Source: a bacterium (lineage in GTDB: Bacteria; Cyanobacteriota; Vampirovibrionia; Gastranaerophilales; Gastranaerophilaceae). From it: a stretch of 64,000 nt of DNA. The stretch is taken from contig JAGBXP010000036.1 of NCBI GenBank assembly GCA_017629215.1, positions 1-64,000 on the forward strand. The letters run 5' to 3'. Below the pieces are notes generated by a model. The model was not told where the DNA came from and ran no database searches. It saw only the letters and a program-made list of their open reading frames with translations. Below are positions 53,725 through 62,183 of this stretch, one piece after another. Each line of letters starts with the position of its first letter. Position 1 is the first letter of the stretch. The position numbers were made by a program, and so were the translations under genes.

Positions 53725-55107
53725 ATGAAAATTTCTACAATTAATTATAGCAATAGTGTAATGCATAAACAACAAAAAAGAAGCCAAGAAATAAATAAAA
53801 ACTCTACTGAAGCTTACGCTATTACATTGGGAACAATCGCTATTACTGGTATTGCTATTGGAAGCTTTATTTATTCACAAAATAAAAATGAATTTAGAAA
53901 AAAACTTGCAAATGATTTATCTAAAGAATTAAACGAAAAAATTTCTCCTAAACAGCTCAAGTCTGTGATATCCAATAAAGAATTATTAAAAATATTATCT
54001 AATTTAAAAGAAAAAAACTATATTGCCTCAACTGAAAACATAAAAAATGGAACTTTTTTAGCAGATTTACATTCGCATTCACATTATTCTGATGGAACTA
54101 TAAAAATAATAGATTTATTAGAACAAGCTGCAAAATATGGCAATAAATTAAATAAAATTAATGGTAAAAAATTTACAATTGCACTTTCTGACCATGATGG
54201 TATAGAAGGGGTAAAAGAAGCACTGAAAATTATAGCCAAAAATCCTAAAAGATATAAAAACATAAATTTTGTACCTGCTTCCGAATTGAGCTTTATTATG
54301 CCTACTGCTAAAAATAGCGAAAGAGCTAAAAGATTTAACTCTAGCGTTGAAATGCCTGAATTATTAATTTATGGTATAAATCCTTTCTCAAAAGAAACAA
54401 TTAATTTTTATGACAACCTTTATTCAAAAAGAAAAGAACAAATTTTTAAATCAATTGAAGATGCTAAAAAAATATTACCAGAAGTAAACTTTGATATTGC
54501 TGAATATATTAAATTTTTTAATCCTGAAGAAAAATATTGCTTCTTAAATCAGCATTGGAAAATTTGGAATTATTTACATACAAAAACCCTAATTACTAAT
54601 GTAGCAAAAGAACATAATATGAATATTGAAGTTTTGTATAATGAAATTTGCTCTACTCTTAAAAAAAATATTAACCCATATACAGTGAATGAATATTTTA
54701 AAAATCATAATATTTCAACTAATATTGAAAAATTAAACCCAGATTTATCAACATATTTACAAAACAATATTTTCCCTAAAAAAATAAATGAAACAGAAGC
54801 TAAATCTTTATATGAGCCTTCTTTTGCAGACCTTGTCGATTTTGCAAAAAAAGAAAATGCTATTTTAGGCTTTGCCCATCCAGGATTTACAATGCAAAAT
54901 TTTGAAAGATTTAAAATGCATACTCAAATGGAAGCTTTTATCAAAGCCTCTGATGGTAGACTTAAATTAATCGAGAAATATCACCAAGCATACCCTATTG
55001 GCAGCGCAATTGATAGTTATGAATTAGAACAGTATAATACTATTATTGATAAATTAAATCTAATTCAAATGGGTGGTAGAGATAATCACAAGCCTAATTT
55101 ATTCTAA
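53725..55107 (+). CDS. Membrane-anchored PHP-domain phosphoesterase
   Basis: This 460-aa protein has one N-terminal membrane span (residues about 29-50, AITLGTIAITGIAIGSFIYS). The PHP metal motifs are DLHSHSHYSDGT near 114, SDHDGIEG near 153, VPASELS near 183, GFAHPG near 388 and GGRDNHKP near the C terminus, giving a trinuclear metal site as in nucleotide or oligonucleotide phosphoesterases. A large helical insertion (about 215-365) separates the motif groups and is longer than usual. The substrate is unknown. Confidence 0.8.
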   Translation: MKISTINYSNSVMHKQQKRSQEINKNSTEAYAITLGTIAITGIAIGSFIYSQNKNEFRKKLANDLSKELNEKISPKQLKSVISNKELLKILSNLKEKNYIASTENIKNGTFLADLHSHSHYSDGTIKIIDLLEQAAKYGNKLNKINGKKFTIALSDHDGIEGVKEALKIIAKNPKRYKNINFVPASELSFIMPTAKNSERAKRFNSSVEMPELLIYGINPFSKETINFYDNLYSKRKEQIFKSIEDAKKILPEVNFDIAEYIKFFNPEEKYCFLNQHWKIWNYLHTKTLITNVAKEHNMNIEVLYNEICSTLKKNINPYTVNEYFKNHNISTNIEKLNPDLSTYLQNNIFPKKINETEAKSLYEPSFADLVDFAKKENAILGFAHPGFTMQNFERFKMHTQMEAFIKASDGRLKLIEKYHQAYPIGSAIDSYELEQYNTIIDKLNLIQMGGRDNHKPNLF

Positions 55108-55108
55108 A

Positions 55109-55906
55109 TTAATGTGCGTGTAAAAGAAGTAAACTTGCCCAAATAAGAATAATTCCAGCCATTATACCTGATATCGCATAATGCCAATCTCCATATTCAT
55201 GTGATAACGGTAAAAGCGTATCAAATGCAATATAAATCATAATACCAACTACAGCGGCTAAAAAAATTCCTATAAACATTTGTGGCAAGAATAAGCTTAA
55301 TAACCCAATGCCAATTAGTGCACCAATAGGCTCTGTCATCCCAGTCCAAAATGAATACCAAATTGCTTTTCTTTTTTTTCCAGTTGCATGATAAATAGGA
55401 AGGGCAACTGCAATACCTTCTGGAATATTATGCAAAGCAATTGCAACTGCAACTGTAATACCAATAGTTAAATCTTGTGAAGATACAAGAAATGTCCCAA
55501 GTCCTTCTGGAAAATTATGAATAGCCATAGCGATTGCAGTCAAAATACCAGCTCGTTTAATACGATGCGTTTGCTTACATTGCGCATCACAACCTTCTCC
55601 AAGATCCTCTTCTACGTGGTCAGGTAAAAATGTGTCAATGAGCTTTGATACTAAAACTCCAAGAATAAAACCAACAAATACTACCCAATGATAATTGTTA
55701 GGGAAATAATTTATTAATAAGTCCTCTGCAGAATGTAAGATTTCTGTAAGAGAAACAAAAATCATTACTCCTGCAGAAAAACCTAAGCCAAGCGAAAGAA
55801 CTTTCATATTGTTTTTGTTAACAAAAAAAGTTATAAAACCACCTATTGTAGTCGCTAGTCCAGCTAATAGTGTTATTAATAGTGGTAATTGCCATTCTTT
55901 AATCAT
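55109..55906 (-). CDS. ZIP-family metal transporter
   Basis: This 265-aa protein with eight membrane helices is ZupT-like. The metal-binding helix signatures are AIAMAIHNFPEGLGTF (helix IV, H-N-x-P-E-G) and VAIALHNIPEGIAVALP (helix V). A short Cys/His-rich loop (EEDLGEGCDAQCKQTH) could bind zinc. It imports Zn2+ or Fe2+/Mn2+. It ends 1 nt from the PHP gene stop on the other strand. AGAGGT precedes the ATG. Confidence 0.93.
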   Translation of the reverse strand: MIKEWQLPLLITLLAGLATTIGGFITFFVNKNNMKVLSLGLGFSAGVMIFVSLTEILHSAEDLLINYFPNNYHWVVFVGFILGVLVSKLIDTFLPDHVEEDLGEGCDAQCKQTHRIKRAGILTAIAMAIHNFPEGLGTFLVSSQDLTIGITVAVAIALHNIPEGIAVALPIYHATGKKRKAIWYSFWTGMTEPIGALIGIGLLSLFLPQMFIGIFLAAVVGIMIYIAFDTLLPLSHEYGDWHYAISGIMAGIILIWASLLLLHAH

Positions 55907-56027
55907 ATTTATACCTCTATTGAACGATTATAGCATGAAAATTTTTTATATATTGTTGCACATTTTTTTTTATATGATATTCTTATAATTGTTTGCGCTA
56001 GAGAATATAAAAAACGGAGGTGTGTGT

Positions 56028-57365
56028 ATGGTACGTGGCATAAATTCTATTTCAACAGGACTAGGTATTACAACTCATTATGCAAAAGGGTTTAATTATG
56101 GAAAGCTCATTGATCCTGCAATAAAGGCTGTTGATGAGTTAAATCTTAGGCATACGAAAAAGGGACAATTTTTGAAATGGGTAGAATTACCAAAAGAACA
56201 GCTAAAAAGAGTTGATTATATATATGAAGCTGTTAAGAATTTCAAAAATCAATCACCTGCTAAATTTTTGACAGTTATTGGTATTGGTGGCTCAAAACAC
56301 CCCGTTGAACACATGCTAAATATTAACGGTCTAAATTTAGATAATCAAGTTAAATTTATTTCTGATATTGATTCTGTAAGCTATAAAAGATACATGGCAA
56401 CTATTGGTAATGATGTCCGTAATTCAAATTATTTAATTGTATCAAAATCTGGTTCTACTTATGAGCCTTCTGATGCTTTTATTAGAACTCAAGATATGAT
56501 GAAAGAAGCTTATTTTAGTGAAATTTATAATGATTATGATGCTGAACAACTTGCAAATAAACATTTTGTTGCTGTAACAGATCAAAATCCTCAAAAAAGC
56601 CAATTAAGAAGAACTGCTGATGAACAAAGTTGGTTTGGAAAATTTTATATCCATGACGATGTTGGTGGAAGATTCTCATCTTTTGATGACCACACATTAT
56701 TTACATTAGCTTATGCAGGCATGAAAAAACCTGATATGATTAAAATGTTGCAAGGTGCAGACGGAATGTCTAGTATCGCAATGTCAAAAGATTTAACATT
56801 AAATGACCCACTTGCTCAAGCAGCTTTCTGGGTTCAAGCAAAATTAAAAGGTATTCAAACTACTGTTCATGAATACTTAGGTTCTTTATTTGAAAATGGA
56901 ACTATTAATTGGCATGCTCAAATGCAAAACGAATCTATCAAAGACACATTAAAACAAATAGCTAAAATTCCTGATGCAATGCACCACAGCTCTGAAGCTC
57001 ATTTTAATTCATCAAATAAATTTGCATTTGCATTAACTTCAATTGCTGATTATGGAATTTTAAAAGAAAACGCAAAAGGTTATACTGATGCAATGTGCAA
57101 AACTTATTCATCTTTTGGACCTTTCTTTAATCAAGTAGTAGAAACTGAAGGATTAGGTCTTAAACCAGAAGCTGCTGGCGCAATGACACAATCATTAGGT
57201 TTTGCAACAGTATATCAAGGATTAATTGATATGTTCCAAGCTAAAAAAGAAATTCCTGAAGTATTACCAACTGTTATTCAAGATAATGTTGAAGAATACA
57301 AAAAGAATTTAAAACCAAATGCAAAAGGCGAAAGCGTAGTTGTTGCTGGTAGGGTATTTGGATAA
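56028..57365 (+). CDS. pgi: Glucose-6-phosphate isomerase
   Basis: This 445-aa enzyme interconverts glucose-6- and fructose-6-phosphate. VIGIGGSKHPVEHML binds substrate near residue 80; IVSKSGSTYEPSDAFI holds the phosphate; GGRFSSFDDHTLFTLA resembles the family's GGRFS signature. The ATG at 56028 is 6 nt after CGGAGG; an in-frame ATG at 55989 lacks a site. TATAAT at 55984-55989 is the probable -10. It belongs to the short bacterial PGI type and ends at a strong terminator. Confidence 0.93.
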   Translation: MVRGINSISTGLGITTHYAKGFNYGKLIDPAIKAVDELNLRHTKKGQFLKWVELPKEQLKRVDYIYEAVKNFKNQSPAKFLTVIGIGGSKHPVEHMLNINGLNLDNQVKFISDIDSVSYKRYMATIGNDVRNSNYLIVSKSGSTYEPSDAFIRTQDMMKEAYFSEIYNDYDAEQLANKHFVAVTDQNPQKSQLRRTADEQSWFGKFYIHDDVGGRFSSFDDHTLFTLAYAGMKKPDMIKMLQGADGMSSIAMSKDLTLNDPLAQAAFWVQAKLKGIQTTVHEYLGSLFENGTINWHAQMQNESIKDTLKQIAKIPDAMHHSSEAHFNSSNKFAFALTSIADYGILKENAKGYTDAMCKTYSSFGPFFNQVVETEGLGLKPEAAGAMTQSLGFATVYQGLIDMFQAKKEIPEVLPTVIQDNVEEYKKNLKPNAKGESVVVAGRVFG

Positions 57366-57395
57366 TTACTAAAAATAAAAAAAGAGTGTTAAATT

Positions 57396-57467
57396 AAAAG
57401 AACTGAAATCATTATATCTGACTTTATTAAGTTTTAGATTTTTTAGGTTTCAGTTCTTTTTTTAACA
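57396..57467 (+). terminator. Terminator of pgi
   Basis: AAAAGAACTGAAA (57396-57408) pairs with TTTCAGTTCTTTT (57448-57460) across a 39-nt loop and runs into more T. It may serve both strands. Confidence 0.75.
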
Positions 57468-57510
57468 ATCTCTTAGTTAATAACCCTTTTCCTTTATCCC
57501 AATAATTTTA

Positions 57511-58062
57511 TTATTTTTCACTATCTAAATATCTATAATCTAGCAAACTCGAGTCGCTAATATCCTCAACGTCATAAAACATTGACATGTTTGAAACAAT
57601 GCGATTTCTATCTGCTAATTTTTGTTTTTCTAAATCAGATTCAACGCCAAACGCTTGAATTTCTTGATTAGTAACTTTGCCGTCTTTGTTTTTATCTATT
57701 TCATTGAAATGATTAAGTACAGTCTCTTGTAATGAAGAACTGAAACCAGAAGCACCTGCTAATGAAATAATTTGTTCTCTTGTAAGCCCTTGAGTAGCCA
57801 TTTGAGACATTAAATTTTGAATTTCATTAGGCGAAATTTTCCCATCTTTATCAGAATCTATGGTACTAAAATTATTAGTAATATATGAAGCAAAAGTTCC
57901 ATTAATATTTGAATTTGTTAAATAATTAGAATTTGTTAAAGCTTTATTCAAATTCTCTAAAGTTACACCATCACTATATTGTCCATTAAGCTGAGCAAAA
58001 GCATTTGTTAGCCCTGCATTTATTCCTGAAAACATTGAAGTTCCATCTAATCGTTTGCTCAT
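57511..58062 (-). CDS. EF-hand calcium-binding protein
   Basis: This 183-aa protein has two EF-hand loops: DSDKDGKISPNE (residues about 69-80) and DKNKDGKVTNQE (about 122-133), each with the Asp/Asn, Gly and terminal Glu needed to bind Ca2+. The N-terminal 60 residues are Asn- and Ser-rich with no signal peptide. The ATG at 58062 follows GAGGAG by 7 nt; an upstream ATG at 58077 overlaps that site and is not used. Calmodulin-like proteins of this kind are unusual in most bacteria. The role is unknown, possibly surface or signalling. Confidence 0.85.
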   Translation of the reverse strand: MSKRLDGTSMFSGINAGLTNAFAQLNGQYSDGVTLENLNKALTNSNYLTNSNINGTFASYITNNFSTIDSDKDGKISPNEIQNLMSQMATQGLTREQIISLAGASGFSSSLQETVLNHFNEIDKNKDGKVTNQEIQAFGVESDLEKQKLADRNRIVSNMSMFYDVEDISDSSLLDYRYLDSEK

Positions 58063-58192
58063 GTTAAATCTCCTCATGATTGATTATATATACCTATTAT
58101 TAGTTTAATAGTTTTGTCTAAAAAGTCAAATAATCAATTGAATAATTTAAGGACTAGAAAGAGCTAAAACATGTGTTATAATTATATATAAG

Positions 58193-58789
58193 ATGTTTAA
58201 ACGTATTTGTAAAATAACTTTTATAGCTCATGGTGCAACTGTCTATTCAATGGACGGTATAATTAATAGTAATCCAAAGTATCCAAAGTTAAATGATTTT
58301 GGAGAAGAAGAAATCGAAAGGGTTTGTGAGTATTTAAAAAAACGCGAAGTATCTTATGATAAAATTTATACTTGTCCTAGCTCATATTGTATACAGACTG
58401 CAAATATAATAGCTAAATTATTTAAACAAAAAGCTATTACGGTTAATCTTGCTCAAAGAAATTTTGGAAGTTGGAACGGTAGTTTTTATATGGATTTATT
58501 TAAAGAATTCGGTTCAAATGCCTTAGCTCAAACTCCTGAAAATGGAGAATCATTAGTAGAATTTAACAAACGTATTTCAAAAGAGATTGATAAACTTATC
58601 AAAGAAAATAAGGGTACTAGAATTATTATTGTTGCAACTCCTGAAATTATCCAATCTGCAATCGCCAAAGCTTTAAGTATCAAACCAGAAAATCAACATA
58701 AGACACTTATTAAGACAGGCTCTTTAACTCAAATTAGTTATTTTGAAAATTGGTCGAGCCTAATTTATAGTGGATACTTACCTCTGTAA
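58193..58789 (+). CDS. Degenerate histidine-phosphatase family protein
   Basis: This 198-aa protein has the fold signals of phosphoglycerate-mutase-like phosphatases: ITFIAHGATVYSMDG at the RHGxT position, YTCPSSYCIQTANIIA at the SPxxRAxQTA position and ENGESLVEFNKRI. The first Arg is Ala, the second Arg is Cys, and the second catalytic His is lost (IIVATPEII in place of VSHGG). It is thus probably not an active phosphatase and may bind a ligand or partner. TGTTATAAT ends 10 nt before the ATG; there is no SD. Confidence 0.75.
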   Translation: MFKRICKITFIAHGATVYSMDGIINSNPKYPKLNDFGEEEIERVCEYLKKREVSYDKIYTCPSSYCIQTANIIAKLFKQKAITVNLAQRNFGSWNGSFYMDLFKEFGSNALAQTPENGESLVEFNKRISKEIDKLIKENKGTRIIIVATPEIIQSAIAKALSIKPENQHKTLIKTGSLTQISYFENWSSLIYSGYLPL

Positions 58790-58790
58790 A

Positions 58791-59603
58791 TTAGTTTTGA
58801 TAATATTTTACAAGCTCTGTTCTATAACGCTTATATTGTTGATTTAAGTCTGTTCGTTCAATTGCCTTGTTTATAGCCCAAATAGCACCTTCATAATCCC
58901 GTATTCGCTCATAGGCATAAGCTAAATAATAATATGCAAAAGCTGTATCTTCTATTTCAGCTTGATGTTTGAGCGCATGAACTCTTTTTAAATCAGATCT
59001 AGCCTTGAGCATTTCATATTTTTCAAAATCCTCTTTTGCACTAAGATAATCCCCCATAGCTTCTTTAATTTTAGCACGACGCTGGTATAAAAAATAACTT
59101 TCGGTATCATATCCAACTTCATCAATAGCTTGATTTAAGTAATTTAATGCTAATTTTTTATCAGAGTACATATAGCGTTTAGCTTGATTATATAATTCTT
59201 TGATTTTTTCAGTTTTGATAAAAGATGTATCAAAAGAATAATTTATTGTAATAGTTTGTCTTGAGCTATTTTCTGGGAAGTCTCCAAAAGGCTCAGATTT
59301 ATGTATTGCATCAACTGCTGATTCATCATAAAGCTGATTTCCTGAGCTTTCGATAATATCTCCTGCAATCACATTACCTTGTCTATCTATTTTAAATATA
59401 ACTCGTACATGTCCATTTTCTAAAAAATCTGGGGTTATCCAATTTTTTTGCAATTTACTATGAACATTTGACATATATTCTGAAAAATCTGCCTGTAATT
59501 GTTGATTTTTTGATGGTCGATTATAATACGATGGATAATCAGATGCAAAAACTCCTGAAATAAAACACATACATAATAAAATAAGTAACAATAACCTTCC
59601 CAT
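58791..59603 (-). CDS. Exported TonB-C plus TPR protein
   Basis: This 270-aa protein has a signal peptide (residues 1-20). A TonB C-terminal-type domain (about 40-125) shows NWITPDFLENGHVRVIFKID, RQGNVIAGDIIESSGN and YDESAVDAIHKSEPFG. Three TPR-like helical pairs follow (about 135-265, including LNYLNQAIDEVGYDTESYFL and YEGAIWAINKAIERTDLNQQ). It has no membrane anchor like true TonB, so it is probably a periplasmic scaffold. TTGTAT-N17-TAGAAT ends 6 nt before the ATG with no SD, a clear leaderless layout. Confidence 0.8.
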   Translation of the reverse strand: MGRLLLLILLCMCFISGVFASDYPSYYNRPSKNQQLQADFSEYMSNVHSKLQKNWITPDFLENGHVRVIFKIDRQGNVIAGDIIESSGNQLYDESAVDAIHKSEPFGDFPENSSRQTITINYSFDTSFIKTEKIKELYNQAKRYMYSDKKLALNYLNQAIDEVGYDTESYFLYQRRAKIKEAMGDYLSAKEDFEKYEMLKARSDLKRVHALKHQAEIEDTAFAYYYLAYAYERIRDYEGAIWAINKAIERTDLNQQYKRYRTELVKYYQN

Positions 59604-59609
59604 AACAAT

Positions 59610-59638
59610 ATTCTATGTTAAATAAAATAATAATACAA
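59610..59638 (-). promoter_or_regulatory. Promoter of the TonB-TPR gene (leaderless type)
   Basis: On the minus strand TTGTAT, 17 nt, TAGAAT, then 6 nt to the ATG. Confidence 0.7.
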
Positions 59639-59696
59639 CGAAAATTAAGATTGTATTTCAGTAATTAAAATAATTTGAGTCATAATGCTTGTGATT

Positions 59697-59726
59697 TGTA
59701 TTATTAATTATATTTATGCTAAAATT
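59697..59726 (+). promoter_or_regulatory. Promoter of the second glycan operon
   Basis: TTGTAT (59697-59702), an 18-nt spacer and TAAAAT (59721-59726) with TG one base upstream (extended -10). The leader is about 114 nt and contains the small hairpin CTTG-TATT-CAAG and a spare AAGGAG near 59765 that leads only to a stop. Confidence 0.6.
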
Positions 59727-59846
59727 GAATAAAAAATGCTTGTATTCAAGTTTTTATAAAGAGTAAGGAGTATTGTAAACTGAGAGTGAAAAAGCAATAA
59801 TTGTAACTTATAGTTAATTATTAGTAGAGCAAGGAGCTTGGTTTAG

Positions 59847-60974
59847 GTGAGTTTAAGCAATAAAAATAAAAAAATTTATATTACGCAACCTTTATTACCT
59901 TCAATAACATCATTAAATTCTCATTTTGATGACATTTGGACTTCTAAAATAGTTACAAATATGGGAAAAAAACATAATGAACTCGAAAGCAAATTAAAAA
60001 ATGTTTTAAAAGTTCAAAATGTATCATTATTTAATAATGGTACAATTGCGTTATTAGTTGCTATAAAAGCTCTTGATTTACCAGTTGGCAGCGAAATTAT
60101 AACTACTCCTTTTACATTTGCAGCTACTCCTCATTGTATTTCTTGGAATGGTTTAAAACCTGTATTTTGTGATATTGAACCAAATACAATGACGATTGAC
60201 GCTGACAAAATTGAAAAATTAATAACTCCAAATACATCAGCAATATTAGGTGTTCATGTTTACGGCTTTCCATGTGATGTAGAGAAGATTGATAAAATTG
60301 CTAAAAAGTATAACTTAAAAGTTATTTATGACGCAGCGCACGCTTTTTCAGCTGAAATTAACAATAATGGCATAGGAAATTATGGTGATATAACAATGTT
60401 TTCCTTCCATGCAACAAAATTGTTTAATACTATTGAGGGAGGTTGTTTAACTTATAACGATGAGCGTTTGATTAGAAAGATTTATGATTTAAGAAATTTT
60501 GGCATACAGTCAGAAGAACTTGTAGAAGATATTGGCATTAATGGAAAGTTAAATGAAATTCAAGCAGCTATTGGACTGGAGAATTTAAAGTTATATAAAG
60601 CCGAACAAGAAAAAAGAGCCAAGATTAAAGCTTTTTATGATGAAAAACTATCTTCCATTAAAAGTATAACAATACCTAAAATGCCAGAAAACACAACAAA
60701 TTCTTATCAATATTATCCAATCATAATAGAAGATGATTATCCTTTAACTAGAAATGAATTGTATGAAAAATTCAAAAAAGAAAATATTTATACAAGAAAA
60801 TATTTTTATCCAGTTTGTACCGATTATGAATGTTATAAAAATAATGCTTCTGTAGAAGCTTCAGATTTAAAAGTTGTAAACAACTTGAAACACAAAATTT
60901 TATGCTTACCATATTATGGAGCGTTGACAATTGATGAGCTTAATACTATTTATGAGGTGATAAAAAATGGATAA
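59847..60974 (+). CDS. DegT/DnrJ/EryC1-type sugar aminotransferase
   Basis: This 375-aa PLP enzyme adds an amino group to an NDP-keto-sugar. FNNGTIALLVAIKAL binds cofactor phosphate, VIYDAAHAFSAEINN holds the ring Asp, and SFHATKLFNTIEGGCL contains the Schiff-base Lys; NFGIQSEELVEDIGINGKLNEIQAAIG is the family's C-terminal substrate region. The start is GTG 10 nt after AAGGAG. As first gene of the operon it probably makes the amino sugar that later genes transfer and acylate. It overlaps the next gene by 8 nt. Confidence 0.92.
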   Translation: MSLSNKNKKIYITQPLLPSITSLNSHFDDIWTSKIVTNMGKKHNELESKLKNVLKVQNVSLFNNGTIALLVAIKALDLPVGSEIITTPFTFAATPHCISWNGLKPVFCDIEPNTMTIDADKIEKLITPNTSAILGVHVYGFPCDVEKIDKIAKKYNLKVIYDAAHAFSAEINNNGIGNYGDITMFSFHATKLFNTIEGGCLTYNDERLIRKIYDLRNFGIQSEELVEDIGINGKLNEIQAAIGLENLKLYKAEQEKRAKIKAFYDEKLSSIKSITIPKMPENTTNSYQYYPIIIEDDYPLTRNELYEKFKKENIYTRKYFYPVCTDYECYKNNASVEASDLKVVNNLKHKILCLPYYGALTIDELNTIYEVIKNG

Positions 60975-62157
60975 AAATTTTAAATTATTATCAAAAGAAG
61001 TTACCGAAAAAAATATTACCTATAGTTTTTTGTGGTTTAAATTAGTTTTAAAAAATCCGAATTTTGTTGATGAATTAGAGATTGAAACTAAAAAAGCTAT
61101 TAAAATTCAAAACAGCTATGATTTAAAACCTTTACGTCAAACAAAAAAACTTATATTGTTTTTAACACCAGCCAATATAAAAATTTGTGGTGGGGTTATG
61201 TCAATATATTCACTATGCGAGACCAGTAGAAAAATAAGTTCAAACTCATTATGTATACTCTCAACCTATCCAAACGAAAAATATACATATTCTAGTAATG
61301 AAAAATTCCCAAATAAAGAGTTGATTTATCGTTTTTCTCAAATAGTAAATAATTGCAAAAAACTTGAAGAATTAATTGTACATATTCCAGATTATTATGC
61401 GAAAGATTTTTATAAAAGTCTTACCTCAAGAGATATAAAATTTCTTAAATCTATAAAAAAATTACATTTAAACATAATGAATCAAAATATAGAATTAATG
61501 CCAGAACCAGAAGAATTAAAAGATTTGTATAAACTTACAAATAATATAACTCAAACTGTTGCGCATAATAGATATGCTACTCAAGAGGTTTGTGATAAAT
61601 GGCAAATTCCTACACATTTGTTTTCAGTAAACATTGATTCATCTAAATATAAAAGCTATCCATTTGAAGAAAAAGAAAAAAATATTGTTGTATCACCAGA
61701 CAGACACAAAGATAAAGGCAAAATAATAGGAAAAATGAGAGAAAAATTCCCTGATTTTAATTATATAACAGTGCAAAATATGACATTTCCAGAGTATATG
61801 GATTTAATCGCTCGTTCATATTTTACAGTTTCTTTCGGAGAAGGAATGGACGGATATTTTATTCAGCCCTCAAGTGTTGGGAGTGTTGGCATAACAGTTT
61901 ACAATAATAAATTTTTCCCTGATGCTAGTTGGAAAGATTTATTTAATGTATATGAAAGCTATGAGATGATGGCAGATAAAATATTAAATGACTTAGAAGC
62001 TATGCTTAATGATAAAAAATTGTACGAGCAAACAAGTAATGCAGTAAATATTAAACTATCTCAGGTATATAGTGCAAAATCATATAATAATAATTTGAAA
62101 AGATTTTATGAGAATAAGTATGATTTTTATCCTTTAATAAAAAAAAGAGAAAATTAA
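60967..62157 (+). CDS. GT-B-type glycosyltransferase-like protein
   Basis: This is a 396-aa protein. The first 40 residues (YSFLWFKLVLKN) recall the short modules of the capsule proteins. LILFLTPANIKICGGVMSIY (residues about 58-77) matches the N-terminal nucleotide side of GT4/WsaF-like enzymes, and FTVSFGEGMDGYFIQPSSVG (about 280-299) the donor-binding side, where an E-x7-E would be expected but is changed. It is probably a transferase of the sugar made by the DegT enzyme. Translation is coupled by the 8-nt overlap. Confidence 0.7.
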   Translation: MDKNFKLLSKEVTEKNITYSFLWFKLVLKNPNFVDELEIETKKAIKIQNSYDLKPLRQTKKLILFLTPANIKICGGVMSIYSLCETSRKISSNSLCILSTYPNEKYTYSSNEKFPNKELIYRFSQIVNNCKKLEELIVHIPDYYAKDFYKSLTSRDIKFLKSIKKLHLNIMNQNIELMPEPEELKDLYKLTNNITQTVAHNRYATQEVCDKWQIPTHLFSVNIDSSKYKSYPFEEKEKNIVVSPDRHKDKGKIIGKMREKFPDFNYITVQNMTFPEYMDLIARSYFTVSFGEGMDGYFIQPSSVGSVGITVYNNKFFPDASWKDLFNVYESYEMMADKILNDLEAMLNDKKLYEQTSNAVNIKLSQVYSAKSYNNNLKRFYENKYDFYPLIKKREN

Positions 62158-62183
62158 TTGTTAATTAGATAAGTGAGGTTTTA

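Noticed and set aside
59780-59790. TPP-riboswitch-like CTGAGAGTGAA in the leader of the DegT operon (also at 15892-15902)
   Set aside because: The rest of the TPP core is missing, and the downstream genes have no link to thiamine.
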